From contig NZ_CP063779.1 of assembly GCF_021596945.1 (NCBI RefSeq), forward strand, positions 4,624,001 through 4,688,000: a stretch of DNA of 64,000 nucleotides, written 5' to 3'. The first letter of the stretch is position 1. Every line of letters starts with the position of its first letter. The notes under the pieces are model-generated. The model made no database searches. It was not told the DNA's origin and saw only the letters and a list, made by a program, of their open reading frames with translations. The stretch is from Mongoliitalea daihaiensis (GTDB lineage Bacteria > Bacteroidota > Bacteroidia > Cytophagales > Cyclobacteriaceae). Below, piece after piece: positions 63,971 to 64,000 of this stretch. Made by a program: the position numbers and the translations under genes.

Positions 63971-64000
63971 AGCTAAGGATAAAATAATTGTGAGCTAAAA

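Overview
The window looks like a chromosome segment of a Bacteroidota bacterium, most likely a Cytophagales/Cyclobacteriaceae-type aerobe (Algoriphagus and relatives). The support is a giant SprB-like adhesin with a type IX secretion (T9SS) C-terminal sorting domain followed by a PorP/SprF gene, a GH97 glycosidase lipoprotein, a TonB receptor, a monomeric isocitrate dehydrogenase, modest G+C by eye and promoters of the TAnnTTTG type. The assignment is inferred from gene content, not from a marker gene.

Layout. (1) 1-4316 (+): a tight array of small membrane proteins, five of them paralogues that share an N-terminal helical 'LDH' domain, plus a DUF3784-like/PH-like protein. (2) 21257 down to 4366 (-): an 18-gene, almost gapless operon. 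Its promoter-proximal part encodes two P450s, a ferredoxin and ferredoxin reductase, a two-subunit PEP-synthase-like phosphotransferase, two HD-domain hydrolases, an aldehyde dehydrogenase and a short-chain dehydrogenase. Its distal part is a complete protocatechuate/beta-ketoadipate pathway (pcaD, C, H, G, I, J, F, B). A divergent PobR-like AraC regulator (21522-22430) probably controls it. The upper half matches in content the phosphorylation-initiated 4-cresol (alkylphenol) pathway known from Corynebacterium glutamicum (CreHI kinase, CreJEF P450 system, CreD phosphohydrolase, CreC/CreG dehydrogenases). The parsimonious reading is 4-alkylphenol -> aryl phosphate -> oxidised side chain -> 4-hydroxybenzoate -> protocatechuate -> acetyl-CoA + succinyl-CoA. 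No 4-hydroxybenzoate 3-hydroxylase (pobA) is visible. (3) 22483-26208: a DUF4143-type AAA ATPase with a cluster of operator-like palindromes, and a GH97 glycosidase.

(4) 26209-28540 (-): a tRNA cluster (Lys-UUU x3, Arg-UCU x2, Pro-UGG x2, one wrecked Lys, one Arg remnant) made by segmental duplication. It is interleaved with arrays of 90-bp units carrying the 3' end of tRNA-Lys and 79-bp units carrying the 5' half of tRNA-Arg, associated with CCCGA...TCGGG palindromes. (5) 28648-46391: mostly housekeeping and envelope genes: gapA, icd, def, ruvX, an omega-amidase-like nitrilase, a hemerythrin protein, an S41 protease, an M1 peptidase, and a DcaP-like porin, exported glutaminase and TonB receptor. 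(6) 46954-60574: a 4190-residue SprB-repeat adhesin with an internal 1443-bp near-identical tandem super-repeat, plus its PorP/SprF partner. (7) 60776-63970 (-): a CheB-CheR-PAS-histidine kinase hybrid.

The two things most worth following up are the phosphorylation-first alkylphenol operon in a Bacteroidota background and the tRNA-derived repeat arrays. No transposase, phage gene or CRISPR array was seen.
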